A stretch of DNA of 64,000 bases from Saccharomycopsis fibuligera x Saccharomycopsis cf. fibuligera (Eukaryota > Ascomycota > Saccharomycetes > Ascoideales > Saccharomycopsidaceae). The position numbers and the translations under genes were made by a program. Under the pieces are notes generated by a model. The model had not been told where the DNA came from, searched no databases, and was given only the letters and a program-made list of their open reading frames with translations. The first letter of the stretch is position 1. Each line of letters opens with the position of its first letter. Positions 1 through 10,800 of the stretch are shown in pieces. The stretch spans positions 1,240,001 through 1,304,000 of the forward strand of contig CP012817.1 in the NCBI GenBank assembly GCA_001936135.1, given 5' to 3'.

Positions 1-66
1 GGAAAACCCAAGCAACTAACTTGAGAAACAACGGCAAAACCTGATTGTCAAAAGCTGTATAGTTAT

Positions 67-1287
67 TCATTTATGAAGACTATCATTGTAATTCTGAACA
101 GTTTTGCTAATTCTCTTAATATCTGCAGTACCAACTCTGCAACACCCACCAACAATTCTCGCACCATACTTAATCCACTCCAATACAACATTTTCCCACT
201 CATACTTGTCATTATTCTTCAACTCTGGGTCAACATGCCAGTCCTTCTTTATCCCATCATAGATCTCCCCTGAATTGGGATACATAACTAGTGGGAAACC
301 CTTTGGTACAAATTGTTGTAAATTTTGCAAGAATGCAGTAGAAAACCGCAATTTTAAACAGTTGCCGCCAATGGCTACGAGGTGCTTGTTTGTGAATACA
401 TTGGTCTTAGTATTGAGGTACTCAATCACTTCAGAAATCGGAGTGCCATCAGCTAAGTGCTCAGGATCCCTAATACTGAATGAAAGCATGTATTTAAATT
501 CTTTCTTAGTGTTTGAATGGCCTCTTTCAGCCTGAATTTGAGGAATCAAGTCATCTTCAATTAATGCAATAATTGCCTTGACTTCACCAAACTGCGGAAT
601 CGTCTCGACATTCAAAATGTCCACATTAGGATGGTTCAAAAAGAAGTTAACTCTTTCACGATGAAATTTCTTATAAAAATCAATGCTTTTATTGTAAGCA
701 CCACTGAATTCGGACCCGTCGCATAAAAATGCTCCATATGGTCCCACTGACCCTGAAATCAACGGCTTAATAACAAACGGAGGGCTTGAAGTTGAAGTGG
801 AATTAAGACTTGCGTTTGAGTTTGTGAGTTGCTGGTTTCTTTGCTCAGTCTCGCGGATAATTTTGTCTCTTGATGTCGTAGCCACCTTGACACACTGTTC
901 AAAAAACTCTTTTCTTTGCTCTTCAGTTTGATAAATCGCCTTGTCGTTGATAAAATTTTTAGATTCACAAACACCATTTCCATTACCATGGATATGTTCA
1001 TGACTGTAACCATCAAGCTTCTGACCATAGTTAAATAACAGATCAGCAGACGCTTGATAACTGCAAGTGATAGCGACACTAGCACCCAGAGCAAAATAAT
1101 CATAATGCAAGTCAACGATTGCTTGAGGATTATTGATAAGTACCGCTGAAGACCAAAGTGAACTGTTGACATCGATTCCACGAGCCTCAAGTTCGGTGCC
1201 TAGACCACCGTCGAGACATAAAATCTCATCGGAGGCAAATAGGAAGTCATTTAAAGAGCTATACTTGTATAATGCGCTACCTGTCAT
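67..1287 (-). CDS. Homocysteine S-methyltransferase (Mht1/Sam4 type)
   Basis: This 406-residue enzyme should transfer a methyl group from S-adenosylmethionine or S-methylmethionine to homocysteine, making methionine in the cytosol. It starts with the family pattern LCLDGGLGTELEARGID near residue 23. The two zinc-binding cysteine motifs of the family are present: GGNC at residues 307-310 and GGCC at 380-383. Yeast relatives are about 325 residues. The extra length lies mainly in a low-complexity stretch between about residues 90 and 172, rich in His/Gly/Asn and then Ser/Thr, just before the conserved SGSVGPYGAFL segment. The ATG at 1287 is the first in frame. I cannot separate Mht1 from Sam4 by eye, so no symbol is given. 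The family call is secure. Confidence 0.92.
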   Translation of the reverse strand: MTGSALYKYSSLNDFLFASDEILCLDGGLGTELEARGIDVNSSLWSSAVLINNPQAIVDLHYDYFALGASVAITCSYQASADLLFNYGQKLDGYSHEHIHGNGNGVCESKNFINDKAIYQTEEQRKEFFEQCVKVATTSRDKIIRETEQRNQQLTNSNASLNSTSTSSPPFVIKPLISGSVGPYGAFLCDGSEFSGAYNKSIDFYKKFHRERVNFFLNHPNVDILNVETIPQFGEVKAIIALIEDDLIPQIQAERGHSNTKKEFKYMLSFSIRDPEHLADGTPISEVIEYLNTKTNVFTNKHLVAIGGNCLKLRFSTAFLQNLQQFVPKGFPLVMYPNSGEIYDGIKKDWHVDPELKNNDKYEWENVVLEWIKYGARIVGGCCRVGTADIKRISKTVQNYNDSLHK

Positions 1288-2352
1288 TGTTAGCTTTGAT
1301 TTGTTAATATTTTATTGTAAAGTTTATGTTTTTCAAAAACGAAAGGTGAAGGATATTTAATTTTTGTTTTAAGGTTTTATTTTATAACTAAGAATTCGCT
1401 ACTCTGTTGAAGATAGCAGCCGTAGCTCTGTTTGTTGAAGCGAAGAGAACCTGAAGAGAAAAAGGCAACTGATACCCTTTGAGTCTACCCTATTATGACT
1501 ACTAAGTTGAGCGTAATGTGTGCTTTATTTTTTTTTTCAAAGAAACCGTATGTTATAAGCATTAAATTTTATGATATTTTAAAGATCAGTCAGTCAAAAA
1601 GTTTCGTAACGTTATATTATCATTTTCTTTTTCCCGCGAGAATTCATGCACTACTGCGGAGGTTTACTACGTAGCTAGCGGTAACCCGTTTGTCATCTTA
1701 CAGTAGAATGCATAGTTGATTGCATATGGGCTAAAAAAAGCTATAATAGGTTAATTGTGAATCTTATGTTTACTATTGCAGTTCAGGTGCTGTGACTATT
1801 TTTGCCCGGGGGTAACTGTAAAATTATTTAGTAAGATAACATTGATAAGACACGCACATAAACGTTTTCGTTCGTAATATTACAACATATTTGTTTCTAA
1901 AAAGCAAAACTGTAAATTGAGAAAAAAAAAAAGAATGTATCGTAATGGGAAACACATGGCATAAAATTAAACATAAAGCCAGGGCAGGACAGCAGAGGGC
2001 ATTGGAACATTACAAAAAAAAAATCAAAAAATTAAATGAAAAAATGAGAAATTACCTTTTAATAATCACTTTGAAAAAATGGGGAAAAGTCAACGCTACA
2101 AAACAAGCAAGCAGAAAACAAGCAAACAAACAGAAAACAAGCAAACCCAAAAATATTACTAAAGAGATAGTTAGAAGATGGAATAAGAAAAAGGTAAATA
2201 TAACCAGCATTAGGGATCATCCCTAAATTGGGGCAAGCTCTTTAGGTCAGCTATGAGGAAACATGGATATATGTGAAACGAACAGGTACCTCGTCAATAA
2301 TTGTATTGTCCAAATTGAAAGGATTGCAAGAAATTGTCGTCTAGGCAAGTAA
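1288..2352. other. Intergenic region, 1.07 kb
   Basis: This lies between the methyltransferase start and the transporter stop. It is AT-rich. An open frame at 1945-2226 (plus strand, 93 codons, about a third Lys/Arg) starts with ATG but is almost entirely A-rich low-complexity sequence and resembles no family I know, so I do not call it a gene. No tRNA-like or repeat element was seen. Confidence 0.6.
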
Positions 2353-3177
2353 TCAAAGTCTAGAGGTACTTCCTGGCAAGTATACTGGTCTGATGGTAAT
2401 GTAAGTGTTCTCCTTAGTAGCCAAACCAGCATAAGCATTATACCATGCTATGAACGCAACAATCACTCCAATGACGCCGCCGGCTCTAGTAGCGCCGAGA
2501 CTACCAGTAAATTCACCAATAGCTAATAACAAAAATGTAATCCAAAGAAAGAAAAATAATGAACTAAAGGCCCAAGTAGATCTAATGGTACACATCCACA
2601 ACAAAATCGTAAATATTGTCCAGCCCAACAAGAAAAAGCCAATTGCTGAAGCCATTTGATCTTCAGCGCCTTCTTTTTGATAGGCAGCAGAAATTCCAAA
2701 TGCGTCAGTAATCAAAGCGGCGTAAGAGATCCAAAAGCCGCCATAAGAGGAGAAAGCGCAAGCCGCAAAAGTATTCTCAGAAGCAAATTCCCACATTCCA
2801 GCAAGTACTTGCACCGCACCGCCGTAAAAAAATGCAAGACTTGCAACGACATTAGGCACTTCAATACCCATAGCCCTAGCATTGAACATAGAGAGCACAA
2901 ATGTGGTGAGGGCGAAAGCTGAGAGACCTAGCGGGGCGGCATTGGCAAATTTATGGGTTGCAGGGGCCGAAAGCCCTGGTTGAGCAGTACCACCGAAAGC
3001 CCTAACCAATTCGTCCTTGTAGACCTTAGTATTACCGATGAGAATAGTTTCACGGCCGTCATGGTGGATACCAGGCTCTACTCTGGAAACGTCATTTGAA
3101 CGCAAAGTGTCATCATTTGTAGGAGAATAAGTTCTTTCTGCTTGTTTCTCAATATCAATCTCGTTACCAGAAGACAT
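2353..3177 (-). CDS. ATO-family acetate/ammonium transporter (GPR1/FUN34/YaaH)
   Basis: This 274-residue membrane protein has the compact six-helix architecture of Ato1/Ady2/Gpr1, which carry acetate (and possibly ammonium export) at the plasma membrane. A hydrophilic N-terminus of about 75 residues precedes the signature region. At residues 79-85 it reads NAAPLGL, followed by the typical SAFALTTFVLSMFNARAMG. The second family hallmark FSSYGGFW is at 142-149, and hydrophobic segments continue to about residue 252. The usual family signature is NPAPLGL, so the proline is replaced by alanine here. The family is expanded in Candida-clade yeasts, and which paralogue this is cannot be told. The start ATG lies 176 nt downstream of a TATAAATA box. 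Confidence 0.92.
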   Translation of the reverse strand: MSSGNEIDIEKQAERTYSPTNDDTLRSNDVSRVEPGIHHDGRETILIGNTKVYKDELVRAFGGTAQPGLSAPATHKFANAAPLGLSAFALTTFVLSMFNARAMGIEVPNVVASLAFFYGGAVQVLAGMWEFASENTFAACAFSSYGGFWISYAALITDAFGISAAYQKEGAEDQMASAIGFFLLGWTIFTILLWMCTIRSTWAFSSLFFFLWITFLLLAIGEFTGSLGATRAGGVIGVIVAFIAWYNAYAGLATKENTYITIRPVYLPGSTSRL

Positions 3178-3352
3178 TGTTGATGATTGGCTGATATGCT
3201 GATTAGTGTATAACGCTTATTTTGTGCGTTGATGGTATAAACGCTGTGTTTTGAATTGGGGAGGGATATAGACAAGGTAAACAGAAAAAAGATAAGACAA
3301 GAGAAAAAACAAAAGATAGCACGAAAAGAAAAAGAGGGTGGAACCATAGCAA

Positions 3353-3360
3353 TATTTATA
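3353..3360 (-). promoter_or_regulatory. Probable TATA box of the ATO gene
   Basis: The minus strand reads TATAAATA, 176-183 nt upstream of the transporter ATG. The position is plausible for a yeast TATA element. The leader in between is purine-rich on the plus strand. Confidence 0.45.
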
Positions 3361-3403
3361 TTTTCAGAAAAATGGCAATTACGACAGAAAGGAAATGCAT
3401 AAC

Positions 3404-3431
3404 GGGTGGGTTGTGGGTTGTGGGTTGTGGG
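3404..3431 (+). promoter_or_regulatory. Five GGG runs, G-quadruplex-type motif upstream of the ATO gene
   Basis: GGG runs lie at 3404-3406, 3408-3410, 3415-3417, 3422-3424 and 3429-3431. The last four are separated by identical TTGT spacers, a perfect G3-N4 repeat. The motif is 227-254 nt upstream of the transporter start, on the strand opposite to the gene. It fits the standard G3N1-7 rule for quadruplexes. A regulatory role is inference. Confidence 0.5.
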
Positions 3432-5412
3432 TGAGCTAGGATCCCGGCTTCTGGTAGGCGCTATTCTTAACACTTTACATAGTTGAGCAATGTGTGGTAG
3501 GTTTTTTCCTTTACAATAGATAGTTAGCTGCTAACTGTAGCTTTTTCTTTCTCCTGTAGGATGCGGCAATGTGCCGTACGTCAGGACAGTGGAGTTAATT
3601 AAAAGTAGGACTGCGAAATGAATGAAAAGGTTAGGAAATGCAAATATAAGCTCTAGTGTTAAAAACGGTTTTGTGCGCAGCACTCATTCACTACAAATAG
3701 TATGCATGATTGATGAGTGATGCCTCGAGGGGAGAAGAGAGGGAGGAAAAAAAAGTAGGCGCAAATGTTGGGGGCCAACATGCATGTAAAGTTTCTTTTT
3801 TTATTACCAGCTGGAGCTGCAGGTCTTGCTGCAGTTAAATTCTCTTGCTTTTTTGTTTTCCTTTCTTCGCTTGCCGCCTTCACATGACCGGATTACTAAG
3901 CGTGTATAGGCTCTGTTACGTAACACTGGGAACTGGTGCGGGGGTGTAGCGGACCACCACCACAGTGTCGTATCTCTGACAGCCAGTTTTGCGGTGTTGT
4001 AAAATATAAGCGAAGTAGTACGCTCTATATGCAGAGCGTTTCTTGCTAGTATATTACAGTAGCAACGCAATTGGTAGAATCCCATATTTGCCATCAATCA
4101 AACACAATGCACCGTTAGTGAGATAACGAGCGCTACATAGCTACACTGCCCGCTGGATATCGACACAATTTCTGCTTGACAATACGTTATCATTAATATA
4201 GGTAAAGATCAGTTAGCTTATTTTTGCATGTCATTGCCAGTTGTTCCTAGCCCCTCTTTTTATCACTAAAGAAGTGATGGATAAAATTTAGTGCAAATTT
4301 ACGTGTTGGTAAAGCTTTATTTTTTGTAAGCGAGCTCAACCATAGAACGGAAGCATTTTGCTTCCCGGGGCTTTTTTTAGCTACTTTGGCTTGGCATTAA
4401 TCGGTGCGCTTTTTGGCAGCAGATTTATTATATGTTGGATGGTATCAATCAGCAGCAACGATTTCTCATATAGAGTTTTCCGCAGTTTAGATAATCTGTA
4501 GGTTGACGCCACCTCAGGTAGCTTTTGAAGTTCACATATATCTGGTCCAAAGGATCAATTGATATAATGTCGGCAAACTTAGGCTTCCGAGAACTTCGTA
4601 GTCCGCACTTTTATCGTTTTCGGGCATGCCTACATGACAACTTACTATAGTGATATGTCCATGGCTTCCTGCAAGCATCAACAAGTGCAGCACAGTGTGC
4701 AGTTCACTTCCAGCTGATGTGCCAACACTACTAGAAATTTTTGCTGTAAAAACACATCGAAAGTAATCAAGAATTACATGCTCAGTAAAATGACCAAAAA
4801 ATTACTCCACCAATTAGTCTCTATTCTAGGCATATTCGAGAACGATGACTGCCAACATGTCTTGGCCAATAACCCACTTAATTTATAGATCATATAATAA
4901 AGCCAAAGCTTTGGAAGTAATTCGTGAACGTATAGTTGTAGTAAAGCACCAATGTGATTATTATGAAGGAAACTGTTTTCGAAGAAGATAAAATTCCTTC
5001 CCTTTGCGCACCCATGCATGGCATGTATCGGTGTACTTGCGGCCAGTGCACTAACTTATCGACAAGTGGACGAATCCATTAATCAAAAAAAAAAGAAATG
5101 AAACCGTATAGCAGACCTGTATATTGATAATAATCTTTGATTATAAGATAGCCCACAATAAATTGAATGTAAATTGAAATGTCAATTGCTGTTCTAGATC
5201 TCTTGAGTTTTATTAAGATTCATCAATAGCAAAAAAAAGCGTTAACAGCTGGGCAGCCGGTATGAAGACCCTTAATGTTTTTTTGTGTGCACATTATGTG
5301 GGGAGGGCGGCCCCGAGAATTTCTTTGCAATCATTAGTGGGGCAAAATAAGACGAGGATTCACAGCGGACGGACGGGCAGATGGAAATCGGTCCGCTGAA
5401 GAGTGAGCACTG

Positions 5413-5490
5413 CGGTGGGGGTGGGTAGGCAGTGTGGTACGGTGGGTGGTACGGTGGGGGTGGTCGGTAAGGACGGTGGGGTTGACGGTG
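5413..5490 (+). repeat. G-rich block with repeated GGTACGGTGG units
   Basis: The plus strand is strongly G over C, with runs such as GGTGGGGGTGGG and two tandem copies of GTGGTACGGTGG. It stands out against AT-rich surroundings, and open frames through it are composition artefacts. Confidence 0.6.
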
Positions 5491-5507
5491 CAGTATATAT
5501 TACTGCA
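5489..5507. promoter_or_regulatory. Perfect inverted repeat TGCAGTA-N5-TACTGCA
   Basis: Seven-base arms flank a TATAT centre and abut the G-rich block. It is a candidate protein-binding dyad or cruciform. No downstream gene is close: the transporter start is 2.3 kb away. Confidence 0.4.
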
Positions 5508-5997
5508 GAAGGCTCGACGGCGGGGGCGGGATGGTTTTTTTTTGCTCATGTATATAATCATAAGGGGAGGCTGGTGAGCGCAAAACAGTGGAATGAACAG
5601 CGAAATTATACCATAAAAAATATTCACATTTTGGTGAATTGCCCACATAACCGAATTCAATTTCTGACGCACCAAAGTGTTTTTCCCAATTTCTATTATT
5701 GCTAATGAATAATAATTGAAAATGTGCATCTGGGTGATACTCATAACGTTGGAACTACATATCTAAGACTTTATTTCAGAACTCAGGGCACCGGGTATTT
5801 GTTTTCTTTAAGCCTTTATGTTGGAGTTGAAGTAAGTTATTTGCATTGCTATATAGTGTATTTAAGAGCTTCTGTAAATTTTCAATAGGCAGCTAGAAAT
5901 TTATAAGTGTTGAGAAAAGGAGAAAGAAGCACAGACAATAAAACAAATCAAACTGACTAAAGTTATACAAAATAATAAACGAACAATAATACACAGA

Positions 5998-7839
5998 TTA
6001 AATGCTAACTTTTGGCACTTTTCTAGATAAAAGCTTTTTTTGGTACTCGAGGTCCGTTTGATTTCTTTCTTGAAACCTATTAAACAGCATGTCTAACTGT
6101 TCCAACCTTAGGATATTTTTAAAATCATTTGCGTTAAGGTTATAGATACAATTTCTTGAAGCACTGAAAACTTGAAGAGATACTAGTTCTGACAAAGAGT
6201 CGCCAAGCTCCAGTATCTGATTATTGTCCACATAGCATACCCTCATGTGTTTGAATATAGATCCACAAAACTGAATCGATTTCAAAGACTGAATATTGCA
6301 ACTAGAGATGTCGAAGTAGCGTAATTTATGACTGGGGAAATTCACAATGTAGCGCAACAGGGAATTCCCAGACAAATTCAAAGATATCAAATTTGGGTAA
6401 TGGCCGATAAAATTGAGAACTTGGGGAAGTTTGTTTGTTGAAAGATTTAACTCTTTTAGCTTCGGCAATGCTATCTGAAATTGATTGAATGCGGTGAGAG
6501 CTAATGAGGTGCCAAGTTGATTAGAGCCTAAATATAAACTTTGCAAGTTAGGAAACATTCCTTCAATTTTTTCAATGCAAGTAAGGGAATTTGATGTTAT
6601 ATTTAGGCTGATAATGTTGGGCATGGTCGTGCCGGGATTTGTGAATGTAAAGTCTTTGAATGGGTTATCCTTGAACAAATTTGATGCTAAATGTAATTCC
6701 TTCAACCTATGTAAATCGCTCAAACCTTTCAATGAAGAAAAACTGCAAATTTCATTTTGGCTCAAATTCAATACTTGTAAGTTTGGTAGACTTTCTAAAT
6801 CAAGAGAGCGAATGTTGTTAAAAGATAAATCTAGATAAGTTATTCTTTCGGATGCCATTCTGGCACTGATTATGTTAAGACCAAGGCGCAGAAACTTGAT
6901 TCCTTGTAAATTATAATCCATCACATATTTTAGTAAGCTATCAAAACTCAGGTATGAGGTTACTTTAGGTAGTTCAACACGAAGTTCCCGGTGATGATAT
7001 AGATTCGCAATCTCATAACCTTCTAACTTGATGTTAATATTTGATGAGAGGCAGCTATTAGCATACTGGAGCATGGAATAATTGCTATAATCATGAACTC
7101 CATCTATTTTCTGTACGCTGTCACTGCTACTCTTTCCTAAACTGATTAAAGAATCACAAAATTCCAAATCTGTCAACTGAGGCAATGAGCAAATTTCTCG
7201 GAAAGCCTTGTATTCGATCAAAACATTGTCAAACACAAAACACAATCTCACTAAGTTTTGACGGCACAAATTTTGGAAAAAATGGTTGTTTCCAATTTTG
7301 CTCATGTAGTTCACAATCACGGTTTCCGGCTCTTTACCTCCAAGAAACAAAAACGTGATCTCTTTGACATATTTTCTTTTAGCTGAAACGATACTCAAAC
7401 CGTATGGCAACTCTAACACTAAACCAGGTAATTCTTGTGATGATAGTTTGTTTTGGCACCCTTCTTTCGGCAGGGCTACTGCCGTCTTTTGTATAGTGGT
7501 GAAATATTTCCTATATCTTAGATGTGGCTCTCTGCATGGCATTCCTAATATCTTCACAGTTCTATACGCTATCGAGTTTGCAGCTTCTGCACAGCCCGGG
7601 ACTAAAGTGAAAAGCATGATAGTAGATATGGGCAAAAACAGGAAAATGTAGATTTGAATGTCTATCGGAAGACTTTGTATGTCTTTTAATTCGGATCGTA
7701 TACTTTGCTCATGCTGATCAATGATGTTTTGAAGAATACAATTGACGGAATCGAGAGAATTTAGAGAATTCAAGTCACTTATATTTTTCTTTTCGATTAA
7801 GGAGAGCTTCTCCTTAATCGTCGCAATACGAGTATCCAT
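5998..7839 (-). CDS. F-box-like / leucine-rich repeat protein
   Basis: This is a 613-residue protein from the ATG at 7839. The frame is open further upstream but has no earlier ATG. A coiled N-terminus is followed at about residues 56-95 by an F-box-like segment (SLPIDIQIYIFLFLP with hydrophobic spacing after it). From about residue 320 to 560 there are leucine-rich repeats of the form LxxLxLSxNxI, for example ERITYLDLSFNNIRSLDL and LQVLNLSQNEI, including SDS22-like repeats. This layout suggests a substrate receptor of an SCF ubiquitin ligase or a scaffold. The LRR call is firm, and the F-box is a weaker match that a profile search should test. I do not recognise an orthologue. Confidence 0.78.
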   Translation of the reverse strand: MDTRIATIKEKLSLIEKKNISDLNSLNSLDSVNCILQNIIDQHEQSIRSELKDIQSLPIDIQIYIFLFLPISTIMLFTLVPGCAEAANSIAYRTVKILGMPCREPHLRYRKYFTTIQKTAVALPKEGCQNKLSSQELPGLVLELPYGLSIVSAKRKYVKEITFLFLGGKEPETVIVNYMSKIGNNHFFQNLCRQNLVRLCFVFDNVLIEYKAFREICSLPQLTDLEFCDSLISLGKSSSDSVQKIDGVHDYSNYSMLQYANSCLSSNINIKLEGYEIANLYHHRELRVELPKVTSYLSFDSLLKYVMDYNLQGIKFLRLGLNIISARMASERITYLDLSFNNIRSLDLESLPNLQVLNLSQNEICSFSSLKGLSDLHRLKELHLASNLFKDNPFKDFTFTNPGTTMPNIISLNITSNSLTCIEKIEGMFPNLQSLYLGSNQLGTSLALTAFNQFQIALPKLKELNLSTNKLPQVLNFIGHYPNLISLNLSGNSLLRYIVNFPSHKLRYFDISSCNIQSLKSIQFCGSIFKHMRVCYVDNNQILELGDSLSELVSLQVFSASRNCIYNLNANDFKNILRLEQLDMLFNRFQERNQTDLEYQKKLLSRKVPKVSI

Positions 7840-10800
7840 ATCATAATAATAAGAACGAGGCAGTAGCACTTTTGTTGCAACTTACTTTGCTTGTGTGTTG
7901 GTATGTTTGGGTGGGTCTCGTTTTCTTGTTCAGATGGTCCGAATTTTTTCAGAGCGCGAAAGAACCGGGGAAATGGATTAAGCTTGATTTTTGTATAATA
8001 AACGTACTTCAGAAGCATTTAGCAGCAGAAAACCGAGCTAGAACAAATTCACAAGCAACCCTCAATGGGACTGATATGTCAAAGGCCGGAATTACAAAAG
8101 GAAAAAAAAAAGTTGTTTGTTTCACACCAAGAGTTCTCATGGAATAAACGTTGAAATCGGCGAGTCTCCTGTATGATAACTTCAAAGAATTGATAAGCTC
8201 AAAAAATTAAAATTTAAAACCCGCTTATACTTTTTGCTGCCTTTCGCAAGATAACGGGTTCAAAAGCAGCTATCGCTATGTGTGGTTTGCATTATATCGA
8301 CAAACTTCTTCTATTGGTCAAAAGTACCGAATTTATAAGTAACTATTATCCGGTTCAAAATAAGTGCTACCGATGCTGATATTGATTCGGCACGAATATA
8401 ATCCGGTTTACTAAAACTCCTACCTCCAAATTTTGTGACACTTAATTCTGCAGCAACATAGTTCGCATCAGAACTACGTTCGATTTTTGTGATAGATAGT
8501 TCTATTAAAGCGTTATTGTATAGAGTTACCAAGGGTACTTGTCATCAGAAAGCTCATCCAACGACTATCGGCAGTAAGTCAAAATTGATATCGACAACCG
8601 TTCATTCGGTTTCCGGTTTCCCCGTTTTTTAACAAGATTATGTTTTTACATTTTGCACCTCTGAAGGTTTGTTGCTGCTGAAATGGCCAGTTGCTAATGA
8701 CAGTAGAAGTACTTGCCACCCTACCAAGATAGAATACCGGAGAACGGGCATGCAATTTGCAGGTTGAAATAGTTTGAATCCGTTTGCTATTACTACAACT
8801 GCCGGTGCTTGTAGATAAAGCAACATTTATAGACTACGGCAAGGGGAGCATATTGCCGAAAATCATAAGCGAGCGTATTTGTGTTTGGCTAGTGACGGTA
8901 CTAGCGTCGTCGGCCTGTATTTAGCTGCGGCGGCACTTATATTTGTAACCAGAAGAGAAACATGTAATTGCGAAATCCACGGAAAAAAAAGCAAAACAAA
9001 ACAAAACAAAACAAAACAAAAAAGTTGGCACTTTCTCTGATAAATAGTGGCTATTTGTGAAAGATCAGTGTTCTGCCTTAGAAGAATTCCAGTTCGATGG
9101 ATAAACTGAAAATTACAGAAATAACATAAATCACAAAACCCAGACGCTGAAGTGAACACGCACATGCATAAAAATGATACATAAAATATGCATAGTAGTG
9201 GGCGTGTCCCTGTCAAAGGCGCAGGATTATGCATTAGCACACTCTCGGATAATTAGGAAATCCGAGAAAAACTGTGGCCGTCTTTCTGGTGTTTTCGCTT
9301 CTCGAGGGTAGCACTTCAACAGATCTTTTCCCGTGTCACGAAATATAGTTTCTTGGTCAAAGTTTAAATGGAGCCTGACGCGAAGGTTAATGCTAACATC
9401 GCATGCATCGATCGTGGTATCTTGATGTTAACCGAAAGGAGTACAATATTTGCTTAAGAAGGCCATACACTGAACCGTGTAAGAAAATAGAGTTATTATT
9501 GAGCGAATTACATACACAAAACATCGATAAGAAGGCCAACTGTCTTGTGTTTTGACACGGCTCGTATAACTGAATACACTGATTCAAAGAGCGTGTCTTG
9601 CCACAAACGTAAGATGTCAGGATCTGAACGATTTTCTTGTTACATTAGATGCGAACCCCAGCAAAAAAGATAAAAGCTCAAGGTTTTTTCCCAAAATGGA
9701 GCAATGCACTTACTATATTCTACAAAGGTAGCGTGTCTTTTTGGTAACAAAATCTTTCTTGATTTGTAAATCTCTTCTATTTCTAGTGTTAAAGAAAAAT
9801 AAGGTTGGACAAAGTTGCGATTGCAATATACTTGAACTGACAGCTTGGCTGGTTTCTCTCTCAATAGATATAGAGCCAAAGCTCGTGGGTGACAACTGCT
9901 TGTATATATGTCTATCAAATAGGCCGGTTGTTTAAAAGCAATCAAACTAAAAGACATTGTACGCAAGTGTTTTCAATGGCAATGCCGCGGTAGTTTTTAT
10001 GTTACATCTGGATTACACCCACGCACGCTATGATGTGACGAAACCCCTATGAAATAGATATCTGACAATCAGCAGTTTATTTTTTTTCATATAAAATGGT
10101 ACCAACAGCAATTTTGATAGAATGCACGATTTTGATGTTCGGTGATAAGCAAAGACACTCAATTAAGTTGAGCTGGTACAAAAGAGGAGCCCCAAGAGAC
10201 AATTTTACCAGACTTATGTATGTGTGAAACGCTTACAGAAAATTTTATTTTTTATTTTTTATTTTTTTTTAAATGCTTTGGTCAAAAACCAAAGAAAAGA
10301 ACCAAATTAAAAAGAGAGTCAAATAGATGAAAATTGGTACAAGGTGAATTTCATCATGAACACAATTTGGCCATGATTTCCAAAGCATTTGTTGGTATCA
10401 ACATCATTACATTATTACAGTAGGTGCAGTTGATGACACACCAGTCAACTCGTCAAGAGTGCACATCGTTTAATTACCGCATGCTCTCGAAATAGTTTCC
10501 GTTCATAGACAGTTGAGTAAGAATTAAAGCATCGGTTGCACATCAGCCAGACACTGCGGACGAGGCCTTCAATTCGGTTGCGTTCAATATTGCGCTCACA
10601 CTATTGTACTATTCGTAGGTTGTGCATTTTTCAAACCCGTAGTACACTATCTACTTTCCAGTTTCCCGCCGGGCTAATGCTGGTTGCCAACAGAAATATA
10701 ATACTCATGTGTAGCAGAGCAGAAAATGTGACTTTGCCGACCGCCCAAAACGAGGCGTGCCGTTTACAGCAGACCGTAATTGACAAAATTGGAAAAAGGG

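Larger units (their letters stand above)
3178..5997. other. Intergenic region, 2.8 kb
   Basis: No credible gene was seen between the transporter and the LRR gene, both on the minus strand. Apart from the GGG repeat near 3.4 kb, the notable part is a G-rich block at 5413-5490 followed by a perfect 7-bp dyad at 5489-5507, annotated separately. Short open frames here are not supported. Confidence 0.6.

Noticed and set aside
1945-2226. Open frame of 93 codons rich in Lys
   Set aside because: It is dominated by A-rich low complexity and shows no recognisable feature, though it does start with ATG. Not enough to call a gene.
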